From: Dyadobacter sp.
GTDB lineage: Bacteria; Bacteroidota; Bacteroidia; Cytophagales; Spirosomataceae
DNA: 64,000 nucleotides
NCBI RefSeq assembly: GCF_017744695.1
Contig: NZ_JAGIAS010000007.1
Location: 124,001 to 188,000 of the forward strand
Direction: 5' to 3'
In this document: positions 1 to 7,383 of the stretch, one piece after another
How positions within the stretch are numbered: position 1 is the first letter of the stretch
How the letters are laid out: each line of letters starts with the position of its first letter
Notes under the pieces: model-generated
What the model saw: only the letters and a program-made list of their open reading frames with translations
Told to the model about the DNA's origin: nothing
Database searches by the model: none
Made by a program: the position numbers and the translations under genes

Positions 1-337
1 CGCCTTGGGAGCCTTTGGAATTGTTTCTGTTTCTCATTAGGAATGCAGTATCACTACTGGATTTATTTCCTCTTACAAATTTACCTTGTAACCGATTAGT
101 GCTTTATTCGCACAAAATGGTTTGAATTGCCACTAAAACTGGTTAGTCAACGTATCTGATCGTCAGAGTACTAGTGTTGAAAAAAATAGCCTGCAAAGAT
201 ACGTTAATTTTTCCGGCTAAAAATATTTGAATGTGTTTATGTCAAAAATGATATGGAAACGTTTATAAGTACTATCGGAGAAATGCGGCAGGAAATGGCC
301 ATTTTTACCTAACTAAACCTTCATTAACAAGTGAATT
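1..337. other. non-coding lead-in before the acetoacetate-CoA ligase gene
   Basis: No convincing gene lies wholly inside this 337-base stretch. On the minus strand an ATG at position 37 opens a frame (first residues MRNRNNSKGSQG) that runs off the left edge. It could be the start of a neighbouring gene, but twelve codons are too few to support a call. The rest is AT-rich and looks like a divergent promoter region. A TATCTTTG element on the minus strand (194-201) fits the Bacteroidota -7 consensus. Confidence 0.5.
194..201 (-). promoter_or_regulatory. candidate Bacteroidota -7 promoter element facing left
   Basis: The minus strand reads TATCTTTG, matching the TAnnTTTG -7 consensus of Bacteroidota sigma-A promoters. 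No clear TTTG -33 box is seen about 20 bases upstream. It would drive a gene beyond the left edge of the window. Confidence 0.3.
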
Positions 338-2281
338 ATGTCAGCTGAGGCGCAACCGTTGTGGAAACCGGGACGGAACCTGTTGGAACAGTCCAATCTG
401 AAAAAATATATGGACTGGCTTTTTGTCAAAAAGGGCCTCTATTTCCGTTCCTATCACGATCTGTGGGAATGGTCGGTGACCGACCTGGAAGATTTCTGGG
501 AAAGTCTTTGGAATTACTTCAATATTAAATCACACGATTTATACCTCGAAGTGCTGCAAAAGCCCCTGAGCGGTCTGATCGGTACGCGCTGGTTTACCCG
601 CTCCAAGCTGAACTACGCCGAACACATTTTCAGGAATAAGACAAAAGAACGTCCCGCGATCATTTTTCAGTCCGAAAAACCCGAGCTCGTGGAGATCTCG
701 TGGGAAACGCTCGAAGCCCAGGTAGCTGCCGTTTCGACCTGGTTGAAACAGCGTGGTGTGAAACCGGGGGACCGTGTCGCGGCGGTGTTGCCCAACATTC
801 CGCAAGCGGTAGTAGCGTTTCTGGCTGCTAATGCGGTGGGGGCGGTATGGTCGTCCTGTTCCCCCGACTTTGGCAAGCCGGCCATTACCGAACGGTTTTC
901 GCAGATAGAGCCGAAGGTATTGTTTACGGTAGATGGCTACGTCTACAACGGTAAAACATACGATATTACCGCATTTGCCGGCGAGCTTTCCGCGGCGCTC
1001 CCCAGCGTGGCGGATACTGTACTGATCAACAACATATTTTCAGAATCGCGGCCCGAACGTTTCACCGCCTGGGACGATATCCTGCATTTCGAAAACTTCG
1101 GGATCGATTTCGAGCCGGTTCCGTTCGACCACCCGATATGGATATTGTATTCTTCCGGAACAACTGCCAAGCCCAAGGCGATTACCCACAGTGTGGGCGG
1201 CTGCCTGATCGAGCATTTGAAGGCGCTGGTGCTACACCAGAACGTGAAGCCGGGTGACCGCTATTTCTGGTACTCCACCACCGGTTGGATGATGTGGAAC
1301 TACGCATTGAGCTCGATGCTTTGCGGGGGCACATTGGTGCTATATGACGGCGCTCCGGCTTATCCGTCGTCGCAAGTGCTCTGGACTTTGGCCGAAAAGG
1401 CTAAAATCACGCATTTTGGTAGCGGGGCAGCATTTTTTATCGCTTCCATGAAAAGCGGCGTCAGCATTACTTCCGAACGGCTCAGTCATTTGGAAACGAT
1501 CGGCTCCACTGGCTCGCCGTTGCCGCCGGAGGCATTTGAATGGATTTACAAGCATGTCAAAAAGGATGTGTGGCTGATCTCCCTGAGTGGGGGCACGGAT
1601 GTGTGCAGCGCGTTCGTAGGCGGGTGCCCGCTTTTGCCTGTATACGCGGGGGAAATACAATGCCGGATGCTCGGAGCCCGGATCGAAGCATTCGATGAAA
1701 ATGGGAAGCCGGTTTTGAATGAATTGGGCGAAATGGTGATCACACAGCCGATGCCGTCGATGCCGATCTACTTCTGGAACGACGAGCACGACGAGAAATA
1801 CATTTCCAGCTACTTTGAAATGTACCCGCACGTATGGCGGCATGGCGACTGGATCAAGATCACGGACCGGAAGTCGGTGATTATCTATGGCCGTTCCGAT
1901 GCTACCCTGAACCGCGGCGGCGTCCGTATTGGTACCGCCGAGATTTATCGTGCCGTAGAAAGTATCCCCGAGGTGAAAGATAGCCTGGCTGTTTACCTCG
2001 AAAAGTCGAATGGAGAGGGGACAATATCGCTATTTGTCGTCCTTGCTATGGATAAAGAGCTAACGGAAGATTTAAAGAAGAAGATCAAAGACACTTTGCG
2101 GTCCCAATACAGCCCGCGGCACGTGCCCGACACCATTGAGCAGGTGAGCGACATTCCTTATACGATCAACGGCAAAAAGATGGAAGCGCCGATGAAGCGG
2201 ATACTGATGGGGCAGGACCCGGCGAAGTGTATCAATATCGATACGATGCGCAATCCCGAATCGTTAAAGGCATTCATCTAG
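338..2281 (+). CDS. acetoacetate-CoA ligase (acetoacetyl-CoA synthetase)
   Basis: ATP-dependent cytosolic enzyme of the ANL (acyl/aryl-CoA synthetase) superfamily, expected to convert acetoacetate, ATP and CoA to acetoacetyl-CoA, AMP and pyrophosphate, feeding ketone-body or polyhydroxybutyrate-type carbon into central metabolism. The 647 residues match the family length of about 650. Visible motifs are the phosphate loop YSSGTTAKPK near residue 272, SGGTDVC near 418, the hinge region GRSDATLNRGGVRIGTAE, and the C-terminal catalytic-lysine segment INGKKMEAPMK near 610. That last segment resembles acetoacetyl-CoA synthetases more than acetyl-CoA synthetases. The phosphate loop has Ala where Gly is usual in many ANL enzymes. 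No Shine-Dalgarno is visible before the ATG. A related short/medium acyl-CoA ligase is the main alternative. Confidence 0.88.
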   Translation: MSAEAQPLWKPGRNLLEQSNLKKYMDWLFVKKGLYFRSYHDLWEWSVTDLEDFWESLWNYFNIKSHDLYLEVLQKPLSGLIGTRWFTRSKLNYAEHIFRNKTKERPAIIFQSEKPELVEISWETLEAQVAAVSTWLKQRGVKPGDRVAAVLPNIPQAVVAFLAANAVGAVWSSCSPDFGKPAITERFSQIEPKVLFTVDGYVYNGKTYDITAFAGELSAALPSVADTVLINNIFSESRPERFTAWDDILHFENFGIDFEPVPFDHPIWILYSSGTTAKPKAITHSVGGCLIEHLKALVLHQNVKPGDRYFWYSTTGWMMWNYALSSMLCGGTLVLYDGAPAYPSSQVLWTLAEKAKITHFGSGAAFFIASMKSGVSITSERLSHLETIGSTGSPLPPEAFEWIYKHVKKDVWLISLSGGTDVCSAFVGGCPLLPVYAGEIQCRMLGARIEAFDENGKPVLNELGEMVITQPMPSMPIYFWNDEHDEKYISSYFEMYPHVWRHGDWIKITDRKSVIIYGRSDATLNRGGVRIGTAEIYRAVESIPEVKDSLAVYLEKSNGEGTISLFVVLAMDKELTEDLKKKIKDTLRSQYSPRHVPDTIEQVSDIPYTINGKKMEAPMKRILMGQDPAKCINIDTMRNPESLKAFI

Positions 2282-2407
2282 AAATACGTGCTGCCGGTAT
2301 GTTAACGCCCTGCATTCACTTGCATTAGGCAACCAAAATCGTTTAATTCACGTTGGGGAAATATCCCATTACCGCGACGCCAGCCCATACTCCTAATATT
2401 TACAGGT

Positions 2408-4111
2408 ATGAACTCAGAAAGACCTCAGCCTCCGATCCAGAACTCGAAATCCGTAGTTCGTTTGCCTATCATCATCGCGATCACGCTGGCGGCGGGAGTG
2501 CTGCTGGGAAGCACGTTTTTCAGCGGTGGGAAAAAACTATCTGACGTGGCGAAAGGTTACGGCAAGTTCAGGGAGGTATTGATGCTGGTGGAGAATAATT
2601 ATGTCGATTCGGTGAATACCGAGGAGTTGGTGGATTTTTCCATCTCCAAAATGCTCGAAAAACTCGATCCGCATACGGCTTATTTCAACGCCGAGGAAGC
2701 TACCGCGGCACGGTCGCAGCTGGAATCAGGTTTTGACGGGATCGGCGTCGAGTTCAATATTTATAATGATACGGTTTATGTGGTAACCCCGCTCAGCGGC
2801 GGCCCGTCCGAGGCGGCTGGTATCCAGAGCGGCGACCGCATTATTTCGGTGAATAAAGAAAATCTTTCAGGTCCAGGCGTGACAAATGCCCAGGTTTACA
2901 AGCTGTTGCGTGGCAAGCGTGGCACCAAAGTAGATTTGTCGATAGAAAGGGTAGGATTAAAGGATAAAATGAATTTCGCCGTAGTGCGCGATCGTATTCC
3001 TACCTATTCGGTGGATGCTTCCTACATGGTGGATCAGGAAATAGGGTATATTAAGGTGAGCCGTTTCTCGGAAACCACTTTTGATGAGTTTAAATCCGCT
3101 TTGAAAACATTGAAGGCCGAAGGTTTGAAAAACCTTATTCTCGACCTTCGCGGAAATCCGGGCGGCTACATGGAGCGCGCTACGAGCATGGCCGACGAAT
3201 TTATTGCCGGCGATAAACTACTGGTTTATACCGAAGGCAAAGACAGCCGTTTCGACCGCAAGACCCGCTCGCACGTAGATGGCCTTTTCGAGCAAGGTCC
3301 GTTGATTGTGCTCGTGGATGAGGGCAGCGCATCGGCCTCTGAAATCCTCGCGGGCGCATTACAGGACCACGACCGAGCACTGGTGGTGGGCAGAAGGTCG
3401 TATGGAAAAGGCCTGGTTCAAATGCCGATCAAACTGTCGGATGGCTCCGAACTGCGTCTCACTATTTCCCGCTACTACACGCCGAGCGGTCGCAGCATTC
3501 AAAAACCTTACGAGCTCGGTAAAGGCGAAGATTACAGCCAGGATTTGGCACACCGGTATGAAAGCGGAGAGCTGTTCAATGCCGACAGTATCAAGTTCGA
3601 TAAAAGCAAGGTATATAAAACCGATGGTGGCCGCTTGGTGTATGGCGGAGGTGGTATTACCCCGGACATCTTCGTGGCAAAAGATACTTTGATGAACAGT
3701 AAATACCTGTTTGAGTTGTATTCCAAAAACATTATCCGTGAATATGCCCTGCGCTATGCGAATGAAAACCAGAAAAAGCTTGAAAAGCAGCCGTTCAAGG
3801 AATATCTGAAATCATTCCAGGTGTCGGATGCGATGCTGGCCGAATTGGTAAAAGACGCTTCCAGGGCCGGTATCAAACCGAATGAAAAAGAACTGAACCT
3901 GTCCAAATCGCTCATTACCTCGCAAACGAAGGCGATTATCGGCCGTTATGTGTGGGGAAGAAAGCAAAAGAATGGTTTGAACAACGAAGTATTCCAGGTT
4001 CTCAACCCGAGCGATAATGTTTACCAGCAAGCCGTGCAGCTTTTCAGCCAGGCGGCACAGCTTGAAAAAGGCGAGTTTAGCAGTCTGAATACTCCAAAAA
4101 ACAAAAAGTAA
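2408..4111 (+). CDS. S41 family C-terminal processing peptidase
   Basis: Membrane-anchored periplasmic serine protease of the CtpA/Prc family (567 aa). The short cytoplasmic N-terminus is followed by one hydrophobic segment (about 18-40). A helical region, a PDZ domain (about 90-180, substrate binding), and the S41 catalytic core then follow. The Ser/Lys dyad is Ser309 in EGSASASEI and Lys334 in SYGKGLVQ, 25 residues apart as in E. coli Prc. A long C-terminal extension of about 190 residues follows, as in other Bacteroidota homologues. Family members trim or degrade periplasmic proteins and cell-wall hydrolase regulators; the substrate here is unknown. The gene lies 24 bases upstream of an SDR gene on the same strand, so they are probably co-transcribed. 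Confidence 0.9.
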   Translation: MNSERPQPPIQNSKSVVRLPIIIAITLAAGVLLGSTFFSGGKKLSDVAKGYGKFREVLMLVENNYVDSVNTEELVDFSISKMLEKLDPHTAYFNAEEATAARSQLESGFDGIGVEFNIYNDTVYVVTPLSGGPSEAAGIQSGDRIISVNKENLSGPGVTNAQVYKLLRGKRGTKVDLSIERVGLKDKMNFAVVRDRIPTYSVDASYMVDQEIGYIKVSRFSETTFDEFKSALKTLKAEGLKNLILDLRGNPGGYMERATSMADEFIAGDKLLVYTEGKDSRFDRKTRSHVDGLFEQGPLIVLVDEGSASASEILAGALQDHDRALVVGRRSYGKGLVQMPIKLSDGSELRLTISRYYTPSGRSIQKPYELGKGEDYSQDLAHRYESGELFNADSIKFDKSKVYKTDGGRLVYGGGGITPDIFVAKDTLMNSKYLFELYSKNIIREYALRYANENQKKLEKQPFKEYLKSFQVSDAMLAELVKDASRAGIKPNEKELNLSKSLITSQTKAIIGRYVWGRKQKNGLNNEVFQVLNPSDNVYQQAVQLFSQAAQLEKGEFSSLNTPKNKK

Positions 4112-4135
4112 AATTCACGCCACACCATCCACTCA

Positions 4136-4888
4136 ATGTCCCGTATTGCATTTATTACCGGAGCCACATCCGGTATCGGTAAGGCCACGGCGGAAGCATT
4201 CGCCGGGGTCGGAATAGACCTTATTTTGTGCGGCCGCCGCCAGGAACGCCTCGACGAAGTAGCCGCTGAATTGTCCTCCAAAGTAAAAGTAACCACACTC
4301 GTATTCGACGTCCGTGATAAAGGCGCGGTATTCGCCGCGGTCGGCTCGTTGCCGGACAACTGGAAAAACATCGATATTCTGGTCAACAATGCCGGTAACG
4401 CTCACGGCCTCGGCACGCTCGATGAAGGTGATACCGACGACTGGGATGCGATGATCGATGGCAACGTGAAGGGGCTTCTGTATGTCTCGAAAGCCATTAT
4501 TCCGTTGTTGCTCGAACGCGGCAAAGGTCACATTGTCAATATTAGCTCCATTGCCGGCAAGCAGACTTATGCCAATGGTGCCGTTTATTGTGCTTCCAAA
4601 GCCGCCGTGGAGGTGATCAGCGAAGGAATGCGTCTGGAACTGACGCAGCATGGTATCAAAACAACCAATGTTGCGCCCGGTGCCGTGGAGACGGAATTCT
4701 CATTGGTTCGCTTCAAAGGCGACGAAGCCAGGGCTGAAAAGGTCTACCAGGGTTTCGATCCATTGCAGGCCGGTGACATCGCCGATGCGATCCTCTACGC
4801 CGTTAATGCGCCTGACCGTGTTACAATTGCGGACATTACCATTCTGGCCGGAGCCCAGTCCGCGGCTACTGTGATCCATCGCAAATAG
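4136..4888 (+). CDS. SDR family NAD(P)-dependent oxidoreductase
   Basis: Classical short-chain dehydrogenase, 250 aa, cytosolic. The Rossmann cofactor loop TGATSGIGKA begins at residue 8, NNAG is at 84-87, and the catalytic Ser138, Tyr151 and Lys155 (YCASK) are all in place. Overall wording resembles the YdfG (3-hydroxy acid/serine dehydrogenase) subgroup, which reduces or oxidises small hydroxy acids with NADP(H), but the substrate cannot be fixed from sequence. Arginines after beta-2 (CGRRQER) favour NADPH. It begins 24 bases after the S41 peptidase gene, suggesting a shared transcript. Confidence 0.9.
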   Translation: MSRIAFITGATSGIGKATAEAFAGVGIDLILCGRRQERLDEVAAELSSKVKVTTLVFDVRDKGAVFAAVGSLPDNWKNIDILVNNAGNAHGLGTLDEGDTDDWDAMIDGNVKGLLYVSKAIIPLLLERGKGHIVNISSIAGKQTYANGAVYCASKAAVEVISEGMRLELTQHGIKTTNVAPGAVETEFSLVRFKGDEARAEKVYQGFDPLQAGDIADAILYAVNAPDRVTIADITILAGAQSAATVIHRK

Positions 4889-4952
4889 AATTTTATTTGG
4901 TTTCCGGCCTTAATGCGGCTGGGAATCGATACCTTTGTCATTCTTTTTTAGG

Positions 4953-4981
4953 CCCCGACTTCTATAAACAGGAAGTCGGGG
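4953..4981 (+). terminator. stable hairpin ending 9 bases before the exporter start codon
   Basis: Perfect 10-bp stem: CCCCGACTTC (4953-4962) with GAAGTCGGGG (4972-4981), 9-base loop. It lies after the SDR gene, but only ACATTTTAA separates it from the next ATG at 4991, and there is no real T-tract. It may end SDR transcription weakly, or sit in the 5' leader of the exporter and mask its ribosome-binding region. Confidence 0.55.
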
Positions 4982-4990
4982 ACATTTTAA

Positions 4991-6235
4991 ATGCCTATGA
5001 AAAGTTTCGACCAGAGTTCTCCCGCTGATTCCGCGGCTGCCGTGGATACGGCCACAGTTTCCGCTTCCCAGACCGTATTTCCAATCCTTCTGGCGCTGAG
5101 TTTCTCCCACCTGCTGAACGACACGATGCAATCCCTCATTCCGTCGATTTACCCGATGGTGAAGGAGTCGTTTCATCTGAGTTTTTCGCAGATCGGGCTC
5201 ATTACATTTACATTTCAGGTGAGTGCGTCTGTTTTTCAGCCACTTGTAGGGTCGTTTACCGATAAAAGACCGCAGCCCTATGCGCTCGCGGTTGGGATGT
5301 GTTTTACATTGCTGGGCCTTGTATCGCTCTCGATGGCGAATAGTTTTCACATTGTATTGCTTTCAGTGGGGCTGATAGGCATCGGCTCGGCAGTATTTCA
5401 CCCGGAGGCTTCACGCGTGGCGCGTATGGCATCGGGCGGCAAGCACGGAATGGCGCAATCGCTTTTCCAGGTGGGTGGTAATGCGGGCAGTTCGCTCGGA
5501 CCATTGCTGGCGGCATTGATATTGTTGCCCTACGGCCGTTTTCAAGTGATCTGGTTTTCACTGGTGGCTTTGCTGGCGATTGTTATCCTTTCGTGGGTAG
5601 GCGGCTGGTACAAGCAAAACCTGAGCACGGTTGTCAAAAAAGCGACGGGTGCCGTCAAGCAAGAATCTACCTTGTCGAAATCCAAGGTGGTTATTTCAAT
5701 AGGCATTCTGCTCCTGCTGATTTTCTCGAAATACATTTACATGGCCAGCATTTCGAGCTATTTCACATTTTACCTGATCGACAAATTCGGCGTTTCCATC
5801 CAGAGTTCGCAGATTTACCTGTTTGCTTTCCTGTTCGCGGTGGCGGCGGGTACATTCATTGGTGGGCCGGTTGGGGACCGCATTGGTCGTAAATATGTGA
5901 TCTGGATATCGATCCTCGGCGCGGCGCCGTTTGCATTGCTGCTGCCTTACGTCGATCTGTTCTGGACGGGCGTGTTGAGCTGCATTCTCGGCCTGATCCT
6001 GTCGTCCGCATTCTCGGCCATCCTCGTATACGCGCAGGAGCTGATCCCGGGTAAAGTAGGGATGATCGCCGGCTTGTTCTTCGGTTTCGCATTCGGTATC
6101 GCCGGTATCGGATCGGCTATCCTCGGTACGCTGGCTGATAAAACGAGTATTGAATACGTTTTCTGGATCTGCTCGTTCCTGCCATTGATCGGGTTGCTGA
6201 CAGGGTTTTTGCCAAATTTGGAGAAGAAATCCTGA
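4991..6235 (+). CDS. fsr: MFS transporter, fosmidomycin-resistance (Fsr) type
   Basis: Inner-membrane drug/proton antiporter of the major facilitator superfamily, 414 aa with about 12 hydrophobic segments. The signature SFSHLLNDTMQSLIPSIYP in helix 1 and the loop QPLVGSFTDKRPQPYALAVG after helix 2 are typical of the Fsr subgroup, whose E. coli member (406 aa) exports fosmidomycin. A charged segment near the middle separates the two six-helix halves. The second Met, six bases downstream at 4997, is an equally possible start. A strong hairpin ends 9 bases before the first ATG and could affect translation. The natural substrate is unknown. Confidence 0.87.
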   Translation: MPMKSFDQSSPADSAAAVDTATVSASQTVFPILLALSFSHLLNDTMQSLIPSIYPMVKESFHLSFSQIGLITFTFQVSASVFQPLVGSFTDKRPQPYALAVGMCFTLLGLVSLSMANSFHIVLLSVGLIGIGSAVFHPEASRVARMASGGKHGMAQSLFQVGGNAGSSLGPLLAALILLPYGRFQVIWFSLVALLAIVILSWVGGWYKQNLSTVVKKATGAVKQESTLSKSKVVISIGILLLLIFSKYIYMASISSYFTFYLIDKFGVSIQSSQIYLFAFLFAVAAGTFIGGPVGDRIGRKYVIWISILGAAPFALLLPYVDLFWTGVLSCILGLILSSAFSAILVYAQELIPGKVGMIAGLFFGFAFGIAGIGSAILGTLADKTSIEYVFWICSFLPLIGLLTGFLPNLEKKS

Positions 6236-6266
6236 GTAGTTTACGTAGAGTGCTTATCCAGTAGAT

Positions 6267-6365
6267 TTAGAAATTTTCCAACAATTTCCTGGCGTCTTCA
6301 CAGTCTTTTCTTTTCAAAAGAAAATCAAGAATAATGTTGGCATCAAGGAAAACGCTAGTTGCCAT
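6267..6365 (-). pseudogene. truncated PIN-domain toxin remnant
   Basis: A short frame on the minus strand starts at an ATG overlapping the end of the antitoxin gene and stops after 32 residues. It begins MATSVFLDANIILDFLLKRK, matching the first strand and helix of PIN-domain ribonuclease toxins (VFLDxNIxLDxLLxR, with the first catalytic Asp in LDAN). PIN toxins are normally about 130-140 residues. Everything past helix 1, including the other acidic active-site residues, is missing, and no continuation is visible in the 31 bases before the exporter stop codon. The toxin is therefore dead and the antitoxin appears orphaned. Confidence 0.72.
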
Positions 6366-6603
6366 ATTTTTCTCCCCGGGCTTCGTGATAGGCTTTTACC
6401 AGGTCCTGATCGGCATTTATACCAACGGGTGCATCCATTTCGTCGATTACTTCGAGAATATTGCGCTTTTGTTCAGCTGAGCGCGCAATAGATTTCAGAT
6501 GATCTTCAATGATTTGAGAAACACTCATTTGCCGCGCTGCTGCATAGCTTTTAATGTATGCCGGCACAGTCTCTTCAATTGTAATGTTCAAGCGAGTTTT
6601 CAT
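6355..6603 (-). CDS. ribbon-helix-helix antitoxin-like protein (DUF6364 type)
   Basis: Small 82-aa protein. The N-terminal strand KTRLNITIEETVPAYIKSYA followed by helices (ARQMSVSQIIEDHLKSI) resembles the DNA-binding half of MetJ/Arc-type antitoxins annotated as DUF6364 in Bacteroidota. The C-terminal half would neutralise a PIN toxin. Its stop codon overlaps the ATG of a truncated PIN-toxin frame, the usual antitoxin-toxin coupling. Because the toxin is cut to 32 residues, this copy may now only act on its own promoter or on another PIN toxin elsewhere. The DUF assignment is from memory of family style. Confidence 0.7.
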   Translation of the reverse strand: MKTRLNITIEETVPAYIKSYAAARQMSVSQIIEDHLKSIARSAEQKRNILEVIDEMDAPVGINADQDLVKAYHEARGEKYGN

Positions 6604-6644
6604 ACATAAATATGCGCATACATTTCAAGAGATACGCATAAATC

Positions 6645-7319
6645 TCAAATTTTGTTTCTCAAAATCAACTCAGGATCAGGGCATAAATTGAAATAATAGT
6701 GCTGATCGGCTGCGTGGCAAACACCGGGGAAATCGCCCCGGTAACTTCTCATATCGCGGATAACCTGGAAATGCAAATGGGGCGGCCAGTCGCCGTTTTC
6801 GGGGTAAGGGCCAATAGCAGCGAAGCGTTCTCCTGCTATGAGCGCCTTGCCTTCGTGCAAGCCTTCCAGCGAGTTTAGTGATAAGTGCCCGTAGAGTGTG
6901 AAGAAAGTTGTTCCGGCTAGCTCGTGTGCGAGGATAATGGTGGGACCGTAGTCGCCGTAATGGTCGTTGAATGCAAAACTATGCACAATCGCATCGAGGG
7001 GGGCGTAAAGCGGGGTACCTGCTTCTGCCCAGATATCGACGCCCAGGTGAATGCTTCTCGGCTTTTCATTGTCGGATGTGAAATGTTTTCGGTGCCGGTA
7101 AATAATCCGATCTTCACCGTAGCCGCCTATTCCGTTGAATGTGCTTCCGGAAAGCAGTTCATCGAAGACGTAGTTGGAGAAATCACGTGTTTTCGATAGA
7201 TCGCGCGTCAGCAAATCGGTATTGGCAGCCGTAAAATCCAGCTGGCGGTAAGGTTTACCATTCTGTACGACAGCGCAGAATGCAGGGTGTTGGCGAAGCA
7301 ATTCGGTGAGTTCTGACAT
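6645..7319 (-). CDS. M23 (LytM-type) metallopeptidase family protein
   Basis: 224-aa protein with a central peptidase M23 domain. The zinc-binding motifs HLGVDIW (HxxxD, about residue 91) and PHLHFQV (HxH, about 180) are both present, with the GTPLYAPLDA turn typical of the LytM fold. Family members cleave peptidoglycan cross-bridges. Unusually, no signal peptide or membrane segment is visible at the N-terminus, so export is unclear; it may act in the cytoplasm or have a different substrate. It stands alone between the orphan antitoxin and a terminator-bounded metalloprotease gene. Confidence 0.82.
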   Translation of the reverse strand: MSELTELLRQHPAFCAVVQNGKPYRQLDFTAANTDLLTRDLSKTRDFSNYVFDELLSGSTFNGIGGYGEDRIIYRHRKHFTSDNEKPRSIHLGVDIWAEAGTPLYAPLDAIVHSFAFNDHYGDYGPTIILAHELAGTTFFTLYGHLSLNSLEGLHEGKALIAGERFAAIGPYPENGDWPPHLHFQVIRDMRSYRGDFPGVCHAADQHYYFNLCPDPELILRNKI

Positions 7320-7337
7320 TTTTCAAAGATTAGAAAC

Positions 7338-7370
7338 AAATCAGGCAAGCCATAACGACTTGCCTGATTT
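7338..7370 (-). terminator. intrinsic terminator after the zinc metalloprotease gene
   Basis: Perfect 12-bp stem AAATCAGGCAAG (7338-7349) with CTTGCCTGATTT (7359-7370). It lies 13 bases after the stop of the minus-strand metalloprotease gene and just before the M23 gene, so the two are probably separate transcripts. Confidence 0.7.
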
Positions 7371-7383
7371 AATTTACTTTACT

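Noticed and set aside
1..37. Possible minus-strand gene start (MRNRNNSKGSQG) running off the left edge
   Set aside because: Only twelve codons are visible and no family can be recognised, so it is mentioned only in the lead-in entry.
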